The notes beneath the pieces were generated by a model. The model was not told where the DNA came from, made no database searches, and saw only the letters and a list, made by a program, of their open reading frames with translations. From assembly GCA_038234815.1 (NCBI GenBank), contig JBBQSU010000001.1, positions 1 to 64,000 of the forward strand: a stretch of DNA of 64,000 bases, in the 5' to 3' direction. Of the stretch, positions 51,406-61,372 are shown one piece after another; within the stretch, counting starts at the first letter, position 1, and every line of letters begins with the position of its first letter. The stretch is from JBBQSU01 sp038234815 (GTDB taxonomy: Bacteria > Planctomycetota > Phycisphaerae > Tepidisphaerales > Tepidisphaeraceae). The position numbers and the translations under genes were made by a program.

Positions 51406-53562
51406 ATGTTTCTCAACCCCTTCATGCTCCTGGGCATCGCCGCCATTTCGGTGCCCATTCTGATTCACCTGCTGAATCGTCACAAGATTCAGCGCGTGGC
51501 CTGGGCGGCCATGCGATTTCTAAAGGTGAGCATTGAAAAAAACCAGAAGCGGATGCGTATCGAGGACCTGCTGCTGCTGATTCTTCGTTGCGTGATTCTG
51601 GCGATGCTGGCCTTGGCGTTGGCTCGGCCGGTGTTGCGGTCGGCGCTGGGGGGCAACCTGCTGGGCACCGGCGGGGTGAGCGCCGTGCTGGTGATCGATA
51701 ACTCGTTGTCGATGGGCGATAGCGACGGGGTAAGCACGCGGTTTGAACAGGCGCGGCAGGTGGCCGAAAAGGTGCTCGATTCGCTGCCCAATGGCTCGTC
51801 GGCGGCGCTGCTGCTTGCGTCGAACGTGGTCGATCCGGTGATCCCCGAGCCGACTTTCGACATGAACCTGTTGCGGAATTCGATCCGGCAGGCGCCTTTG
51901 ACCGATCGCTCAACACAGTTGCAGCCGGCATTCGTTCGCGCTCTCGAAATTCTCGATCGCCGAGCCACCGGCCGACGGGAAATTTACGTCATTACCGACG
52001 CGCAGGCCGGCGGATTTGAAGGCTTGCCCGATATTCAGAAGCGCCTTGAAGCCGCCAAGGATCAGATCGGAACGCACGTCGTGATTGTCGGCCAGAAGGA
52101 AGAGCGCAACCTGGCCGTGGCCGACCTGCGATTTGCCGGCGGGATTATCACCGCCGATCAGGCCCAGCGGTTTGAGATAAAAATCAGCAACACCGGCTCG
52201 GTGGAAGCCCGGGATGTAAAGGTCACATTGTCGATCGATTCTGAGGCCGCGGCCGACGAGGCGACGATCGACGCCATTGCCGCCGGCGAGGTGAAGAGCG
52301 TTTCGCTGTTCGCGCGCTTTCGCCAAGCCGGTTTGCATTCGCTTCAAGCGCGGCTGTCCAAGGACCGGCTTCCCGCCGACGACGTGCGAACGATCGTCGT
52401 GCGCGCGGTCGAATCGGTCTCGGTATTGGTGCTCAGCGCCGACGGCCGCACTGACGACCGCGAGGCTGACGCGTTCTTTCTTCAGCAGGCGCTTCAGCCC
52501 GTGGTCGCGCAGGACCGCAGCACTTACTTCGTCCGCACCACCATCCGCCCGGCGACGGAGGCATCAAGCCTGAAATGGGATGACTACGACGTGGTAATGT
52601 TTGTGGATGTGCCCGACCTGACCAACAGCGCTGCCGACGCCCTGGCCGATTTCGTCAAACGTGGCGGGGGAATGGTCCTCTTTCCGGGTCCGAAAATTTC
52701 CGCTGATTTTTACAACGCGCAACTGGGTACACGCCTGGGCCTGATGCCGGGGACGATCGGGCCGGCGGCCGGCGACGCCGGTCAGGAACGCAAGTTTTTT
52801 TCACTTTCGGCCAAAGACACCGATCACCCCATCGTCTCGATCTGGGCCGATCCGGCTGCCGGCAGTCTCGGCGCGGCGCATTTCTACCGGGCCTTTTCCC
52901 TTTCGCCTATCGACAAGGCCACGGCGGTGATGAAATGGGCCGATGGCAGCCCGGCGGCCTTGGAGCGTGACGTGGACCGCGGGCGCGTCATCCTTTTCAG
53001 CAGCACTGCGGGCACCGCATGGAACGACCTGCCCGTGCGCCCGGGCCTATTCGTTCCATTGATTCACCGCACGATCGGCCGGTTGATTCAACGGCAAGAC
53101 CAGGGATTGAACCTCGGCGTCGGCCAGCGGTGGTTTAGCAGGCTGCCTATCGATCAACTCGGCCGCGACGTCGTGTTTACCCTGCCCACGCCCGATGGGC
53201 AGAAGCAGCCACCCCCGCGTCAGACCAAGCGAGTGGAATTGCAGAAGGGTCTGGCGGTCATTGCTTTTGACGACATCCCCTTTGCTGGTGAATACCAGGC
53301 CAAAGCCGAAGGGATGGAACTGATGCGCTTTGCGGCCCAGGCCGATTCCGAAGAATCGAAGCTCGATACCATCAGCGACGACCAGATCAAAGCGCTGTCG
53401 GCCTCGGCCAATGTCATCCGCTGGTCGCCCGGTGTGCCCCTGGAGCAATCCTTGTCGGCGGCCCGGTCGGGCAGCGAACTCTGGATGCCGGTGATCATGC
53501 TGGTGATCGCGCTGGCGGCGACGGAAACGTTTCTCGGCAACTGGTTCAGTGAGAGCAAATGA
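51406..53562 (+). CDS. BatA-like membrane protein with VWA domain
   Basis: The 718-residue protein begins with the aerotolerance-regulator N-terminus (MFLNPFMLLGIAAISVPILI, HLLNRHKIQRVAWAAMRFL). A second helix (about 56-75) and a VWA domain follow, with the metal site VIDNSLSMGD (DxSxS, about 98-107). The middle region has beta-sandwich (about 245-330) and glutamine-amidotransferase-like (about 340-500) character, and the last 30 residues form a membrane helix. It starts 4 bases after DUF58, and its stop overlaps the next ATG. It probably forms the membrane part of the MoxR-regulated complex. Confidence 0.9.
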   Translation: MFLNPFMLLGIAAISVPILIHLLNRHKIQRVAWAAMRFLKVSIEKNQKRMRIEDLLLLILRCVILAMLALALARPVLRSALGGNLLGTGGVSAVLVIDNSLSMGDSDGVSTRFEQARQVAEKVLDSLPNGSSAALLLASNVVDPVIPEPTFDMNLLRNSIRQAPLTDRSTQLQPAFVRALEILDRRATGRREIYVITDAQAGGFEGLPDIQKRLEAAKDQIGTHVVIVGQKEERNLAVADLRFAGGIITADQAQRFEIKISNTGSVEARDVKVTLSIDSEAAADEATIDAIAAGEVKSVSLFARFRQAGLHSLQARLSKDRLPADDVRTIVVRAVESVSVLVLSADGRTDDREADAFFLQQALQPVVAQDRSTYFVRTTIRPATEASSLKWDDYDVVMFVDVPDLTNSAADALADFVKRGGGMVLFPGPKISADFYNAQLGTRLGLMPGTIGPAAGDAGQERKFFSLSAKDTDHPIVSIWADPAAGSLGAAHFYRAFSLSPIDKATAVMKWADGSPAALERDVDRGRVILFSSTAGTAWNDLPVRPGLFVPLIHRTIGRLIQRQDQGLNLGVGQRWFSRLPIDQLGRDVVFTLPTPDGQKQPPPRQTKRVELQKGLAVIAFDDIPFAGEYQAKAEGMELMRFAAQADSEESKLDTISDDQIKALSASANVIRWSPGVPLEQSLSAARSGSELWMPVIMLVIALAATETFLGNWFSESK

Positions 53563-55913
53563 AGTTGCTGCTGCTCAAATTCTTCGGGATATACGGCGAT
53601 TCGGCTGGCCGGATCGCCGACGTGTCGCCGGCGCTGCGCAGCTCGAGCAACCTCGGCTGGGTATTGCTGTTGATGGTCGTCCTGGGTGTCGGGACGATCT
53701 GGATTTATCGCAGGATTTCCGGCCTTCCCACCCGGCAAACGCGCATTCTGATGGCGCTACGGCTGACGCTGTTTGCGTTGCTGCTGCTTCTTTTGCTTCG
53801 GCCGGTGCTGCAATTGACGGTGCAGGGAAGCATCCGCAGAACCCTCGTGTTGCTTTTCGATAACTCGTCGAGCATGAAAATCGAGGACGCGCGCACGGAA
53901 GGGATCGATCGCAAGCGCGCCGCCGTGGTCTTAAATGAGGATAATCTAAAAAGCATCCAATTGGATCATCCCTCGCGGATCGATCTGGTCCGCGGGGCGC
54001 TGACCAACGATCGGCTCGAGCTGACCAAGAAGCTGGGCAAACTGTTTGACCTGCGGCTGTATAGTTTTGGCCAGCGACTGGCCGAACTCGATAGCACCGC
54101 CGGCGCGGCCGGGCAGAGGAATGTTTTGAACGCGACCAGCCCCGTCACGCCGCTCGGCGATTCGCTGCGCGAGGTGCTGTCCCGGTCTCGTGGGCAGCCT
54201 TTAGCCGGGATCGTGCTGGTCACCGACGGCCAGAGCAACGCGGGCAATTCGCCGATAGCCGCGGCCGAAATCGCCAGTGCCCAGGGCGTCCGTCTTTTCA
54301 CATGGGGCGTCGGATTGCCCACCGCCCGCGACGTGGTGGTCGCCAGCGTGTTTGCGCCTGACATCTGCTTCGTCAACGACGAAGTGCCGGTGGTGATCCG
54401 GGTTCGGGCTTCGGGGCTGGCCGGACAATCCGGCTCGCTGGTCGTTAAGCTGGGTGCCGACAAGATCGAGGAAAAGACGATCGCGTTCGACCAGGACGGC
54501 GAGCAGGTCCTCTCGACCCAGATCAAACCTCAGAAGGCCGGTGAATACGAGATCGAAGCGTCGATCGCTCCGCGGGCCGACGAGATCGTCAAGGACAACA
54601 ATCGCGCGACCCAGAAAATCCGCGTAGTGGACGGCAAGATCAAGGTGCTGTTGGTGGAGCAGCAGGCGCGGTGGGAATTTAAGTACCTTCAGGCGCTTCT
54701 GATGCGCGACCGGCGGGTGACGCTGAAGTGCTACCTCGCCGAGGCCGACGAAGGCATCACCAAGGACGACAAAGGCCCGTTCCTCGAACGCTTTCCGCGA
54801 ACCAAGGAAGAACTGCTGAAATACGATCTGGTGATCCTTGGGGATGTCGATCCCAATGGATTGTCGCAGGCGCAGACGGGATGGATCGGCGAATTTGTCA
54901 GCAAGTTCGGCGGAGGGCTGCTGGTGATTTCGGGCAAAAAGTATGGCCCTGGGGCCTGGGCGAACACGCCCATCGGCAAGATGCTGCCTGTGGAATTCGA
55001 TAGCATGGCCAAGGGCGGCGATGTGGCCGACAAGCCCTTGCGGCTGGAACTCACTCCCGCCGGGGAGCGCAATTCGATGCTGCGCCTTTCAGATCAGCCT
55101 ATGGAGAGCAAACGGCTGTGGGCTAATCTTCCGCCGATCTATTGGGACGCGCGGGTGCAGCGTGCCAAGCCCGCCGCCGAAGTGCTGCTGGTGGATGCCG
55201 ACCCGGCAAAGGCCTATCGCGGGACCAAAATGCCCGTGCTGGCCATGCAACAATACGGCTTGGGGCAGGTACTTTTCAGTGGTACGGACAATACCTGGCG
55301 GTGGCGGAAAAACACCGGCGATAAGTATCACGCGGCCCTGTGGGGTCAGGTGGTTCAGCGGATGAGTCTGCCCCATCTGCTGGGAGAATCGAAACGGACG
55401 CAACTGACCAGCGACCGCGCGCACTATTCGCTGGGCGATCGGGTGACGATATACGCCCGGCTGTATGACGAGGCTTATCAGCCGGTGAAGGACACCGTGG
55501 TCCGCGGGGTGGCCAAAAGCGGCACGTCCGAGAGCGAAGTGATGTTGCGGGCCATGCCCGATCAGCCGGGCATGTTTCGCGGAGAGTTCGTCGCGCCGGC
55601 GATCGGGTCGTATCAGTTTGCACTGCCGAGCGATCCGAAATCGGTGCTGCAAATTGACGTATCAGAGCCGCGGGCCGAAACCGGCGAATCGACCATGAAC
55701 GAATCGCTGTTGACTGAAATGGCCAATGCCACGGGCGGGCAGTTTTTGCACGAGGAAGACCTGCCGAAACTGCCGGAAATGGTGCAGGCCAAGACGGACC
55801 TGGTGAAATCGAAGCAGGAAGTTGAACTGTGGGCCTCGCCGTTTTATTTCACGCTGCTGGTGGCGGTGGGCGGGGTGGAATGGGCCTTGCGGAAGAAATG
55901 GCAATTGAAGTAA
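53559..55913 (+). CDS. Second VWA membrane protein with amidotransferase-like domain
   Basis: The 784-residue protein has two N-terminal helices (about 33-50 and 67-87) and a VWA-like domain with LLFDNSSSMK (DxSxS, about 104-113). A C-terminal-half domain has LVILGDVDPNGLS then FGGGLLVISGKKYGPGAW, typical of the class I glutamine-amidotransferase-like fold in planctomycete VWA proteins. A last membrane helix lies near 760-778. It overlaps the previous gene by ATGA. It is a distant paralogue of the upstream protein in architecture. Confidence 0.88.
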   Translation: MKLLLLKFFGIYGDSAGRIADVSPALRSSSNLGWVLLLMVVLGVGTIWIYRRISGLPTRQTRILMALRLTLFALLLLLLLRPVLQLTVQGSIRRTLVLLFDNSSSMKIEDARTEGIDRKRAAVVLNEDNLKSIQLDHPSRIDLVRGALTNDRLELTKKLGKLFDLRLYSFGQRLAELDSTAGAAGQRNVLNATSPVTPLGDSLREVLSRSRGQPLAGIVLVTDGQSNAGNSPIAAAEIASAQGVRLFTWGVGLPTARDVVVASVFAPDICFVNDEVPVVIRVRASGLAGQSGSLVVKLGADKIEEKTIAFDQDGEQVLSTQIKPQKAGEYEIEASIAPRADEIVKDNNRATQKIRVVDGKIKVLLVEQQARWEFKYLQALLMRDRRVTLKCYLAEADEGITKDDKGPFLERFPRTKEELLKYDLVILGDVDPNGLSQAQTGWIGEFVSKFGGGLLVISGKKYGPGAWANTPIGKMLPVEFDSMAKGGDVADKPLRLELTPAGERNSMLRLSDQPMESKRLWANLPPIYWDARVQRAKPAAEVLLVDADPAKAYRGTKMPVLAMQQYGLGQVLFSGTDNTWRWRKNTGDKYHAALWGQVVQRMSLPHLLGESKRTQLTSDRAHYSLGDRVTIYARLYDEAYQPVKDTVVRGVAKSGTSESEVMLRAMPDQPGMFRGEFVAPAIGSYQFALPSDPKSVLQIDVSEPRAETGESTMNESLLTEMANATGGQFLHEEDLPKLPEMVQAKTDLVKSKQEVELWASPFYFTLLVAVGGVEWALRKKWQLK

Positions 55914-55954
55914 GTGGCGAGTGAAACGGGTTTGCCCCTGGAAGACGCGGATTT

Positions 55955-57634
55955 ATGAGCCAGATGTTGCTCCACAAGCTCTCGACGGTTCGGCGCAAGC
56001 GCGTGGGCGTTAAGCTCGGTGCCGGCGCCGGCGCGGTCGTGCTTTGGGGCCTTGTGGTACTGTGTCTGACCATGGGCGTTGATTGGTGGATCGCGCTGCC
56101 CTGGTGGATTCGCGCGCTGGTGCTGGCGATCAACCTGGCGGGGCTGGCCTATTTCGCTTTCCGCGAGGCGATCGCGCCCCTGATCTGGGGACCGGATGAT
56201 GACGCGCTGGCCCTGCTTGTTGAAACCTTTGAGCCGTCGTTCGATAGCCGATTGATTTCATCGATTCAACTATCGCGCGCCGAGTCGGCGGCCTCACCGG
56301 CGCTGGTGGCGGCGCTGATTCATCAGACCGAAACCTTGGCCGAACCGATCGAGTTCTCTCGTGTCGTGTCGATTGATCGGATGATAAAGCTGTTGACGGC
56401 AGCGGTGCTGGTGACGCTGATGGCGGCTGTGGGTTACGCTGCCTGCCTGCCTGCCAGCACGGCACTGCTCCAGCGGGCATTGCTTGTTCCGGGCGTGGCC
56501 GTCCCGCGAAAAACCAGCGTCGAAGTCGTCACCGGGAATGTCGTCCTGGCCCGCGGGGAAAGCGTCGATTTGATCGCTCGCGCCCATGGAATCGTCCCGG
56601 CCTCGGGCATGGTTCGGTTGCAGTTTCCTTCGGGCGCGACGCAGGAATTCATCCTCGCTCCCGTCACCGATAAAAAGGGGAGTTTCACCCGCACGATCGA
56701 CAACGTGCAGGAAAGTTTCAAGTATGTCGTCAGTCTGAACGACGGGGTAAGCGAAGCGTTTTCGGTTCGGGCCGAGCCGCGCCCGACCGTGGCCGGTCTT
56801 GAATGTCTCCAAGTCTATCCTGCTTACACCGATCTCGGGACGGTGCGTCGCTCGGCCGGCGATTTGTCGCTGCTGGCCGGCAGTCGGCTGACCGTTAAAG
56901 TAACCGCCAGCAAGCGAATGAAGGTAAGTCGCGAGGACGACCTGGCGGGCAATCGGTTGAAACTCACCGGTGTCGACCTGAGCTACTGGCTTCAAAACAG
57001 CGACGTGAACGACACCAGCCAACTCGTAAGCCGATCGGGTGCCGACTCTGCGGTCCTACTGCCGACGGGCACCACGGGCATGTCGATCAACCTGATCGAC
57101 GAAGCGGGCATTCGATCAAAGGATTCGGTGGTTTATCGGATCGACCTGGTGCCCGACAAAGCCCCGACTGTCAGCATCACCAATCCCACGAAGAAGGAAG
57201 AGCTAGCGACCCGGCGGGCGCGGGTGATCGTGGGCTTTGACGCCGCCGATGACTTCGGCATCGCCCGGGTCGCTTTGAAATATAAATTAACCGAGGCCCA
57301 GCAGGAGCAAAGCATCCCGCTTGAAGCCACCGGCCGGCCGCGCAACCTGCGGGGGTACTACAATTGGGAACTGGCCAAGTTAAATGGTTCGATCGAGGAA
57401 GGGGCGGTGATCGAGTGGTGGGTGGAAGTGGCCGACGCCAACAATGTCACCGGTCCGGGCGTGAGCGCCAGTGAACATTATCAGTTGCGGATCGTCAGCG
57501 AGGACGAAAAGCGCGCCGAACTGCTCAGCCGGTTGAACGACGCGATGTCGCAGATCAATGACGTTTCAGAAAATCAGCAGGACTTGACCCAGCGACTGGG
57601 GAAGATGATTAACCAGCAGGGACTAGAAAAATGA
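55955..57634 (+). CDS. DUF4175-like membrane protein
   Basis: The 559-residue protein has two N-terminal helices (about 24-68), a third at about 146-168, and a large extracytoplasmic beta-rich region with Ig-like features. A helical C-terminus contains SRLNDAMSQINDVSENQQDL. The layout and place in the operon match proteins annotated DUF4175 next to DUF58/VWA genes. Its stop overlaps the start of the coiled-coil gene. I see no catalytic motif. Confidence 0.7.
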   Translation: MSQMLLHKLSTVRRKRVGVKLGAGAGAVVLWGLVVLCLTMGVDWWIALPWWIRALVLAINLAGLAYFAFREAIAPLIWGPDDDALALLVETFEPSFDSRLISSIQLSRAESAASPALVAALIHQTETLAEPIEFSRVVSIDRMIKLLTAAVLVTLMAAVGYAACLPASTALLQRALLVPGVAVPRKTSVEVVTGNVVLARGESVDLIARAHGIVPASGMVRLQFPSGATQEFILAPVTDKKGSFTRTIDNVQESFKYVVSLNDGVSEAFSVRAEPRPTVAGLECLQVYPAYTDLGTVRRSAGDLSLLAGSRLTVKVTASKRMKVSREDDLAGNRLKLTGVDLSYWLQNSDVNDTSQLVSRSGADSAVLLPTGTTGMSINLIDEAGIRSKDSVVYRIDLVPDKAPTVSITNPTKKEELATRRARVIVGFDAADDFGIARVALKYKLTEAQQEQSIPLEATGRPRNLRGYYNWELAKLNGSIEEGAVIEWWVEVADANNVTGPGVSASEHYQLRIVSEDEKRAELLSRLNDAMSQINDVSENQQDLTQRLGKMINQQGLEK

Positions 57635-60291
57635 TGGACAAGCAAACTCGTCGTATTTCGCAGCATTCGGTCGCTCGTTTATTGACTAGTGGTGGGACGG
57701 TAATGCGCGGGGCGCACTGGATCGGGATGCTGGTTATGGCTCTGGGTACGGTCGGGCAGGTCTGGGCCATCCCGGCCGAGGGCCTTCGCCAGGCCGAAGC
57801 CTCTCAACAGCAACTTAAATCGCGCACACAGAGCATCACCGAGCAGATCGATACGACCATTGCCGAGTTCGAGCGCAATGGCCTGGCCAACGGCGAGGAA
57901 GTGCGCACGCTAAAGGGCATTCGGTCGGTATTGGGACAGTTGTCGGACAAGCAGATGCAGCAGGTGATCGACCTGTTGCAAAAGGCCCGCACCACGCCCA
58001 ATGCCGCGCAGGCGACTAGCGATGCCGAGCAGGCCCACTCGGGGCAGCAGGGCATTTTGTCGCAGCTCAATCAACTGCTGAAAGACTATCGCCGTCAGCA
58101 GAGCTTCCTCGATCTGGCCCGCAGGATCGACGCCCTGGCGGCCCGGCAGGATACGAACCTGTCCGGCGCGGTGGACGTGGCCAAGGTGACCTTCGGCAAG
58201 ACCTTCCAACAGTTCGATCCTTCGCAGACTGCGGCCGTCAATGTGCAGCACGGCGAGCAGGAACAGCTTAAGACCGACATCAGCGAGGTGGTGCAGGAAA
58301 TCCGCACGGCCGCGGGCCAGAATGAAGGCGATCAGAAAGAACGTTTGGCCAAGGCGCTTTCAACGGCCGAGCGGGCCAAAGTGCTGGAGCTGGCCAGCGC
58401 CGCGGCCAATGACCTGGCCGGTGGCAATCTTTATCGAGCGGCGACGAATGAAAAGATCGTTCGTGACGGCCTGCGGGAAATGGCCCGGCTGGTTGCCCCG
58501 CCAGAAACGGCGACCGAGCGCCTGCGTCGGGCAGGGCAGGAAATCGATCAGGCCATTGATCAGCAGAAGAAACTGGCCGAACAAACCAAGCCCTTGCCGG
58601 CCAAGCGCCCTGAAACCACTGAAATGGAACGGCAGCAGGCCAAGGTGGTCGATCAGGCCGATGCCACCAAGCGGGCCATCGCCGACCTGGCCCCCAAAGC
58701 AGCCCAGGAACTGGACAAGGCCCTGGACAAAATGCAGGAAGCCCGCGCGAAGCTAAATCAGACCGATCCGAAATCGGCTGCGGCCAAACAGGATGAGGCG
58801 GTCGCGGCGCTTGAAAAGGCCAAGGCCGAATTGAACGACCAGATTGCCAAGGCCGAAAAGGCCCCGGATCAACCCAAGGACAAACTGGCGGCCACGAAGG
58901 AACTGCGGGACCAGACCCGCGATCTTCAGAAAAAGCAGGACGAAGTGGCCAAGCAGCCTGCGACGCAGCCGGCGGAAAAAAATAAGCAACAGGCTGACCT
59001 GGCCGACAAGGCTCGTCAGGTGCAGCAGGCCGCGGCCGAAGTTGCTCCTGACGCGGCCAAGGACCTCGGCGACGCCGCCAAGGACATGGACCGCGCGAAG
59101 CAGGCGATGGAGCAGAAGCAACCGGCGCAAGCTCCGCAGGACGCAGCCAAGCAGGAACTGGCCGCCGCCGAGAAAAAACTCGACGAGCAGGTGAAGAACC
59201 TTGAGAAGGCTGAGGCGCAGCTCGATAAAGCCCAGGACCTTCAGCAAAAACTTGGCGAGATGATCCAGAAGCAACAGGATTTGGAGCGGGACACGGCCAA
59301 GGCCGCAGCGGCCGAAGCGCAGAAGCAGCCGACCCCCAAGGCGCCTGAGGCGCTGGCCAAGGATCAGAAGCAGTTGCAGAAGGATGCCCAAGCGGCGCAG
59401 GACGAGATGAAGCAACGGGCGCCGGCCGAAAGTGCCCCCAAGCCCGCCGAGGACAAGGCTGCCAAGGCCCAGGCGCAAGCTCAGGCCCAGGCTCAGGAGG
59501 CCATGCAGTCGGCGAAGAAATCGATGGAGAATGCCCAGGAGCAGCTTCAGAAGGATAAGCCCGCCGAGGCCCGCCCGGAGCAGCAACAGGCGGTGAAGGA
59601 TTTGCAGCAGGCCAAGGCGCAGGTGGATCAGCAGGTGGAAAACCTCCAGCAGCAGCTTGGCAAGCCGGACGAAGGCGCGCCGCTCGATAAAATCGCCGAA
59701 CAGCTTCAAAAAGCGCAGGACCAGATCGATCAGGCGCAGACGGAGCTGGCCAAGGGTCAGGACAATGCCCAAGCGACCCAGAAGGCCGCCGACGCTCTCA
59801 CTGAGGCCGCGAAGTCGGCAGCCAAGGCTTCGGCCGAAGACCAGGGCAAGCTTGCCGACGCGGCCAAGAACAGCCTCAATAAAGCGCAGGATGCCTTGTC
59901 CGATGCCGCAGCGCAATCGCAGGCAAAGCAGACCGGCGAGGCGATGAAAAATTCTGAAAAGGCCAAGCAGGCCATCGCCCAAGCCCAGGCGGCGGTGCAG
60001 ATGCAGCAGGCCGGGCAGCCGGGGCCTCCGGCCCAGATGCCGGGGCAGGCTGAGAAACCAGACCAGCCCGGCGAGCCAGGAAAAACGCTCACGAGTGACA
60101 AGGCTGACGCCGGTCATGACGGTGTGAATCCCAACGGCGCTCGCGGGGACAAGGCCGCCGGTGCGTCGTTCGTGAGTTTGCCGGCGCGCGACCGGGCGGC
60201 GATTTTGCAGTCGCAGGCGGAAAAATATCCCCAGGAATATGCCCCGCAGGTGGAACAATACTTGCGGAATCTTTCCGACCAGGGCAAGTAA
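57631..60291 (+). CDS. Exported 886-residue Gln/Lys/Ala-rich coiled-coil protein
   Basis: After a signal-like stretch (MRGAHWIGMLVMALGTVGQV, starting at residue 25) the protein is almost wholly helical, with heptads of Ala, Gln, Lys, Glu and Asp. The repeats are of the type QQAKVVDQADATKRA, AAKQDEAVAALEKAKAELND and AQAQAQAQAQEAM. Proline-rich breaks near 770-810 precede a short non-repetitive tail. ATG 57631 overlaps the previous TGA. The low-complexity composition gives long antisense frames that are not genes. Homologues of this kind close MoxR-VWA operons in planctomycetes; a tethering or scaffold role is inferred. Confidence 0.85.
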   Translation: MMDKQTRRISQHSVARLLTSGGTVMRGAHWIGMLVMALGTVGQVWAIPAEGLRQAEASQQQLKSRTQSITEQIDTTIAEFERNGLANGEEVRTLKGIRSVLGQLSDKQMQQVIDLLQKARTTPNAAQATSDAEQAHSGQQGILSQLNQLLKDYRRQQSFLDLARRIDALAARQDTNLSGAVDVAKVTFGKTFQQFDPSQTAAVNVQHGEQEQLKTDISEVVQEIRTAAGQNEGDQKERLAKALSTAERAKVLELASAAANDLAGGNLYRAATNEKIVRDGLREMARLVAPPETATERLRRAGQEIDQAIDQQKKLAEQTKPLPAKRPETTEMERQQAKVVDQADATKRAIADLAPKAAQELDKALDKMQEARAKLNQTDPKSAAAKQDEAVAALEKAKAELNDQIAKAEKAPDQPKDKLAATKELRDQTRDLQKKQDEVAKQPATQPAEKNKQQADLADKARQVQQAAAEVAPDAAKDLGDAAKDMDRAKQAMEQKQPAQAPQDAAKQELAAAEKKLDEQVKNLEKAEAQLDKAQDLQQKLGEMIQKQQDLERDTAKAAAAEAQKQPTPKAPEALAKDQKQLQKDAQAAQDEMKQRAPAESAPKPAEDKAAKAQAQAQAQAQEAMQSAKKSMENAQEQLQKDKPAEARPEQQQAVKDLQQAKAQVDQQVENLQQQLGKPDEGAPLDKIAEQLQKAQDQIDQAQTELAKGQDNAQATQKAADALTEAAKSAAKASAEDQGKLADAAKNSLNKAQDALSDAAAQSQAKQTGEAMKNSEKAKQAIAQAQAAVQMQQAGQPGPPAQMPGQAEKPDQPGEPGKTLTSDKADAGHDGVNPNGARGDKAAGASFVSLPARDRAAILQSQAEKYPQEYAPQVEQYLRNLSDQGK

Positions 60292-60321
60292 ATTCGCCGG
60301 AATGTTGCCACCAAGGACGAT

Positions 60322-61353
60322 ATGAAGTGCTTGCGAATTATTTCGGTGTTGCTGGTGCTGTTGGCATTGACGGCGCGAGCCGTCGCGCTGCCTCCTGCGG
60401 ACGATAAATCCCCCAAGGTGGACGCCGCGACCGAAGCGGTCATCAAGGGCGCACTCAAGTATCTCGCCAGCAGGCAATACCCAAGCGGGGCGTGGTCAGA
60501 CAAGCAGCACCAGGTGGCGATTACCGGGTATGTATTGCTGGGTTTTCTGGCCTCGGGAAATCTGCCGGATGAAGGCGAATATGGCAAAACCGTTTCGCAG
60601 GGCACGCAGTTTTTATTGAACTGCGTCCGTTCCGATGGATACGTCATCGCGCCTTCAGAATACACAAATAGCAAGGGCATGTACGGCCACGGGATCGCCA
60701 CGATTGCCTTGGCCGAGTTGTACGGACAGACCCGTGACGTGAACATCCGCGCCAAGCTGGCCAAGGCGATCAACCTGATTGTGACGACGCAAAACCAGCA
60801 GGGGGGCTGGCGATACATGCCGCGGGTGGCCGATGCCGACATCTCTGTCAGCGTGCTGCAGGTGGTGGCGCTACGGGCGGCGAAAAACTCAGGCATTGAA
60901 GTCCCCGATGAAACGCTCAAGAGGGCCATTGGCTACGTCAAATCCTGCTACAAGAACGGCGGATTTGCTTACCAGCCCGGGGGCTCGCCCGGATTTGCCC
61001 GAACGGCGGCGGCGATCTATTCGCTCCAGGTCTGCGGACTTTATGACGATCCGATGGTGGCCGCGGGATCGAAGTATCTCGTAGACACGCGACAGAAGGC
61101 AGGCGAGTGGGTCACCTACGGAAATTTCTACGCCGCACCGGCGCAATACATGGTCGGGGGGGAAGTCTGGGCCGATTGGTATAAGGACATTCACGGTCGG
61201 CTGATGCAGAAGGTGAGGCGCCAAGGGGACCTTTGCTCGTGGGACACACTCGAAGACCGCGGGCGCAGCGGGATGAACGAGATTTATGCAACCGGCATCT
61301 ATACGATGATCCTGTCGATGCCCTATTCGTATATACCGCTTTATCAGCGGTGA
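60322..61353 (+). CDS. Exported terpene-cyclase/prenyltransferase-fold protein
   Basis: The 343-residue protein has a Sec signal (1-23) and an alpha/alpha-toroid made of repeats. Examples are ALKYLASRQYPSGAWSDKQH, GWRYMPRVADADISVSVLQV and GFAYQPGGSPGFARTAAAIY, similar to squalene-hopene cyclase and prenyltransferase beta-subunit repeats. The acid motif DXDD of cyclases appears as DADISV in one repeat but without the full catalytic set, so an enzymatic cyclase is doubtful. Such proteins recur beside MoxR-VWA operons in planctomycetes. It starts 30 bases after the coiled-coil gene. Confidence 0.88.
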   Translation: MKCLRIISVLLVLLALTARAVALPPADDKSPKVDAATEAVIKGALKYLASRQYPSGAWSDKQHQVAITGYVLLGFLASGNLPDEGEYGKTVSQGTQFLLNCVRSDGYVIAPSEYTNSKGMYGHGIATIALAELYGQTRDVNIRAKLAKAINLIVTTQNQQGGWRYMPRVADADISVSVLQVVALRAAKNSGIEVPDETLKRAIGYVKSCYKNGGFAYQPGGSPGFARTAAAIYSLQVCGLYDDPMVAAGSKYLVDTRQKAGEWVTYGNFYAAPAQYMVGGEVWADWYKDIHGRLMQKVRRQGDLCSWDTLEDRGRSGMNEIYATGIYTMILSMPYSYIPLYQR

Positions 61354-61372
61354 TTTTCGAAGCCACCAGCCG

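Noticed and set aside
58753..60477. 574-codon minus-strand frame opposite the coiled-coil gene
   Set aside because: It is a Leu/Arg-rich shadow caused by the GCC/AAG/CAG-rich codons of the real gene.
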